A stretch of DNA of 6,366 bases, taken from positions 1 through 6,366 of the forward strand of contig JAGBUD010000065.1 of assembly GCA_017630995.1 (NCBI GenBank). Direction: 5' to 3'. The stretch comes from Clostridia bacterium (GTDB lineage Bacteria; Bacillota_A; Clostridia; Oscillospirales; CAG-272). Shown here in pieces: positions 6,143-6,366 of this stretch. The position numbers and the translations under genes are program-made. The notes under the pieces were generated by a model that saw only the letters and a program-made list of their open reading frames with translations, ran no database searches and had not been told where the DNA came from. The first letter of the stretch is position 1. Every line of letters starts with the position of its first letter.

Positions 6143-6328
6143 TTAACTCCCCGATTTCAAATTGAATTAAAAAAGGGCGAACGGATTTAGAGCAGAAATT
6201 GTCGTTCTCCGCTCCGAAGGCGTATTTACATACGTCGAGAGGGCGGAAACGGCAATAGAATAAAAACATAAAAAACGAGGAAAACCGTAGGTTTTCAACC
6301 ACAGCTTTCCTCTCAAAACGCTTTTAAT
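6143..6328. other. Non-coding tail after the hydrolase gene
   Basis: I see no gene here: short open frames on either strand lack ribosome sites and family features. The stretch holds a small hairpin (CGTAT / ATACG, loop TTAC, 6221-6234, extendable by a G-U and a G-C pair) and the leftward terminator-like structure at 6261-6312. No rightward T-tailed terminator follows the hydrolase stop, so transcription of the maturase-hydrolase pair may continue beyond the contig end. Confidence 0.5.
6261..6312 (-). terminator. Rho-independent terminator for a leftward gene beyond the right edge
   Basis: On the minus strand the arm GAGGAAA (6312-6306) can pair with TTTCCTC (6283-6277). Alternatively GAAAACC (6296-6290) pairs with GGTTTTC (6286-6280) around a 3-nt loop. 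Either hairpin is followed at once by a U-rich tract (TTTTTTATGTTTTTA, 6275-6261). The same DNA lacks a T-run on the + strand, so it points to a convergent gene ending to the right. That gene is outside the window. Confidence 0.6.
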
Positions 6329-6366
6329 AGATCGGGAAGAGCACACGTGAACTCCAGTCACACACA
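6329..6366 (+). other. Illumina TruSeq adapter sequence (artefact at contig end)
   Basis: From AGATCGG at 6329 to CCAGTCAC at 6361 the sequence follows the TruSeq read-1 adapter, with one inserted G (AGATCGGGAAGAG for AGATCGGAAGAG) and a missing CT (CACGTGAAC for CACGTCTGAAC). The last five bases (ACACA) would fall in the index position. This is library DNA left untrimmed, so the genomic sequence ends at about 6328. Confidence 0.95.

Noticed and set aside
6015..6302. Minus-strand frame of about 95 codons overlapping the end of the hydrolase gene
   Set aside because: It is antisense to well-supported coding sequence, has no ribosome site, and crosses the terminator-like structure.
6167..6361. 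Minus-strand open frame of about 64 codons starting in the last bases
   Set aside because: Its start and first codons lie in adapter sequence, it runs through terminator-like hairpins, and it has no family features.

Overview
The window reads as one end of a contig from an anaerobic, low-to-mid GC Firmicute, most likely an uncultured gut member of the Clostridia. The reasons are a YlmH-type S4 protein (a Firmicutes hallmark), a clostridial-style anaerobic sulfatase maturase, strong AAGGAG-type ribosome binding sites, and AT-rich intergenic DNA with sigma-A-like promoters. The genus cannot be fixed from the sequence alone.

Layout. Bases 1-114 hold the N-terminus of a leftward gene that runs off the left edge, probably an M16 (insulinase-like) peptidase. 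Bases 115-387 are a divergent control region. It has one good sigma-A-type promoter in each direction, and several perfect palindromes sit on and next to the leftward promoter. Rightward there are five complete genes on the + strand: an RsmF-like rRNA cytosine-C5 methyltransferase (388-1764), a cytoplasmic parvulin-type prolyl isomerase (1833-2582), a YlmH/RqcP2-like S4 RNA-binding protein (2584-3339), a radical SAM/SPASM anaerobic sulfatase maturase (3413-4534) and a Cys-type sulfatase-superfamily hydrolase (4550-6142). The tail (6143-6328) holds hairpins, including a likely leftward terminator. The final 38 bases (6329-6366) are Illumina TruSeq adapter, not genome.

How the genes fit together. 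The first three rightward genes form a translation and protein-folding group: rRNA modification, nascent-protein folding, and ribosome-associated quality control. They probably share the promoter at 327-355. The last two form a self-contained enzyme/activator pair. The maturase would convert Cys53 of the hydrolase to formylglycine, without which that enzyme is inactive. The hydrolase has no signal peptide and carries an Asp-Gln metal pair (D13-Q14), which recalls phosphonate monoester hydrolases and choline sulfatases more than secreted mucin sulfatases, so its substrate is open. A short tandem array of inverted repeats just before the maturase gene is the best candidate for a control element specific to this pair.

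I did not find a wholly new system. The most useful second-look items are the DQ-type cytosolic FGly hydrolase with its own maturase, the repeat array at 3353-3395, the palindromes in the divergent promoter region, and the adapter at the contig end.
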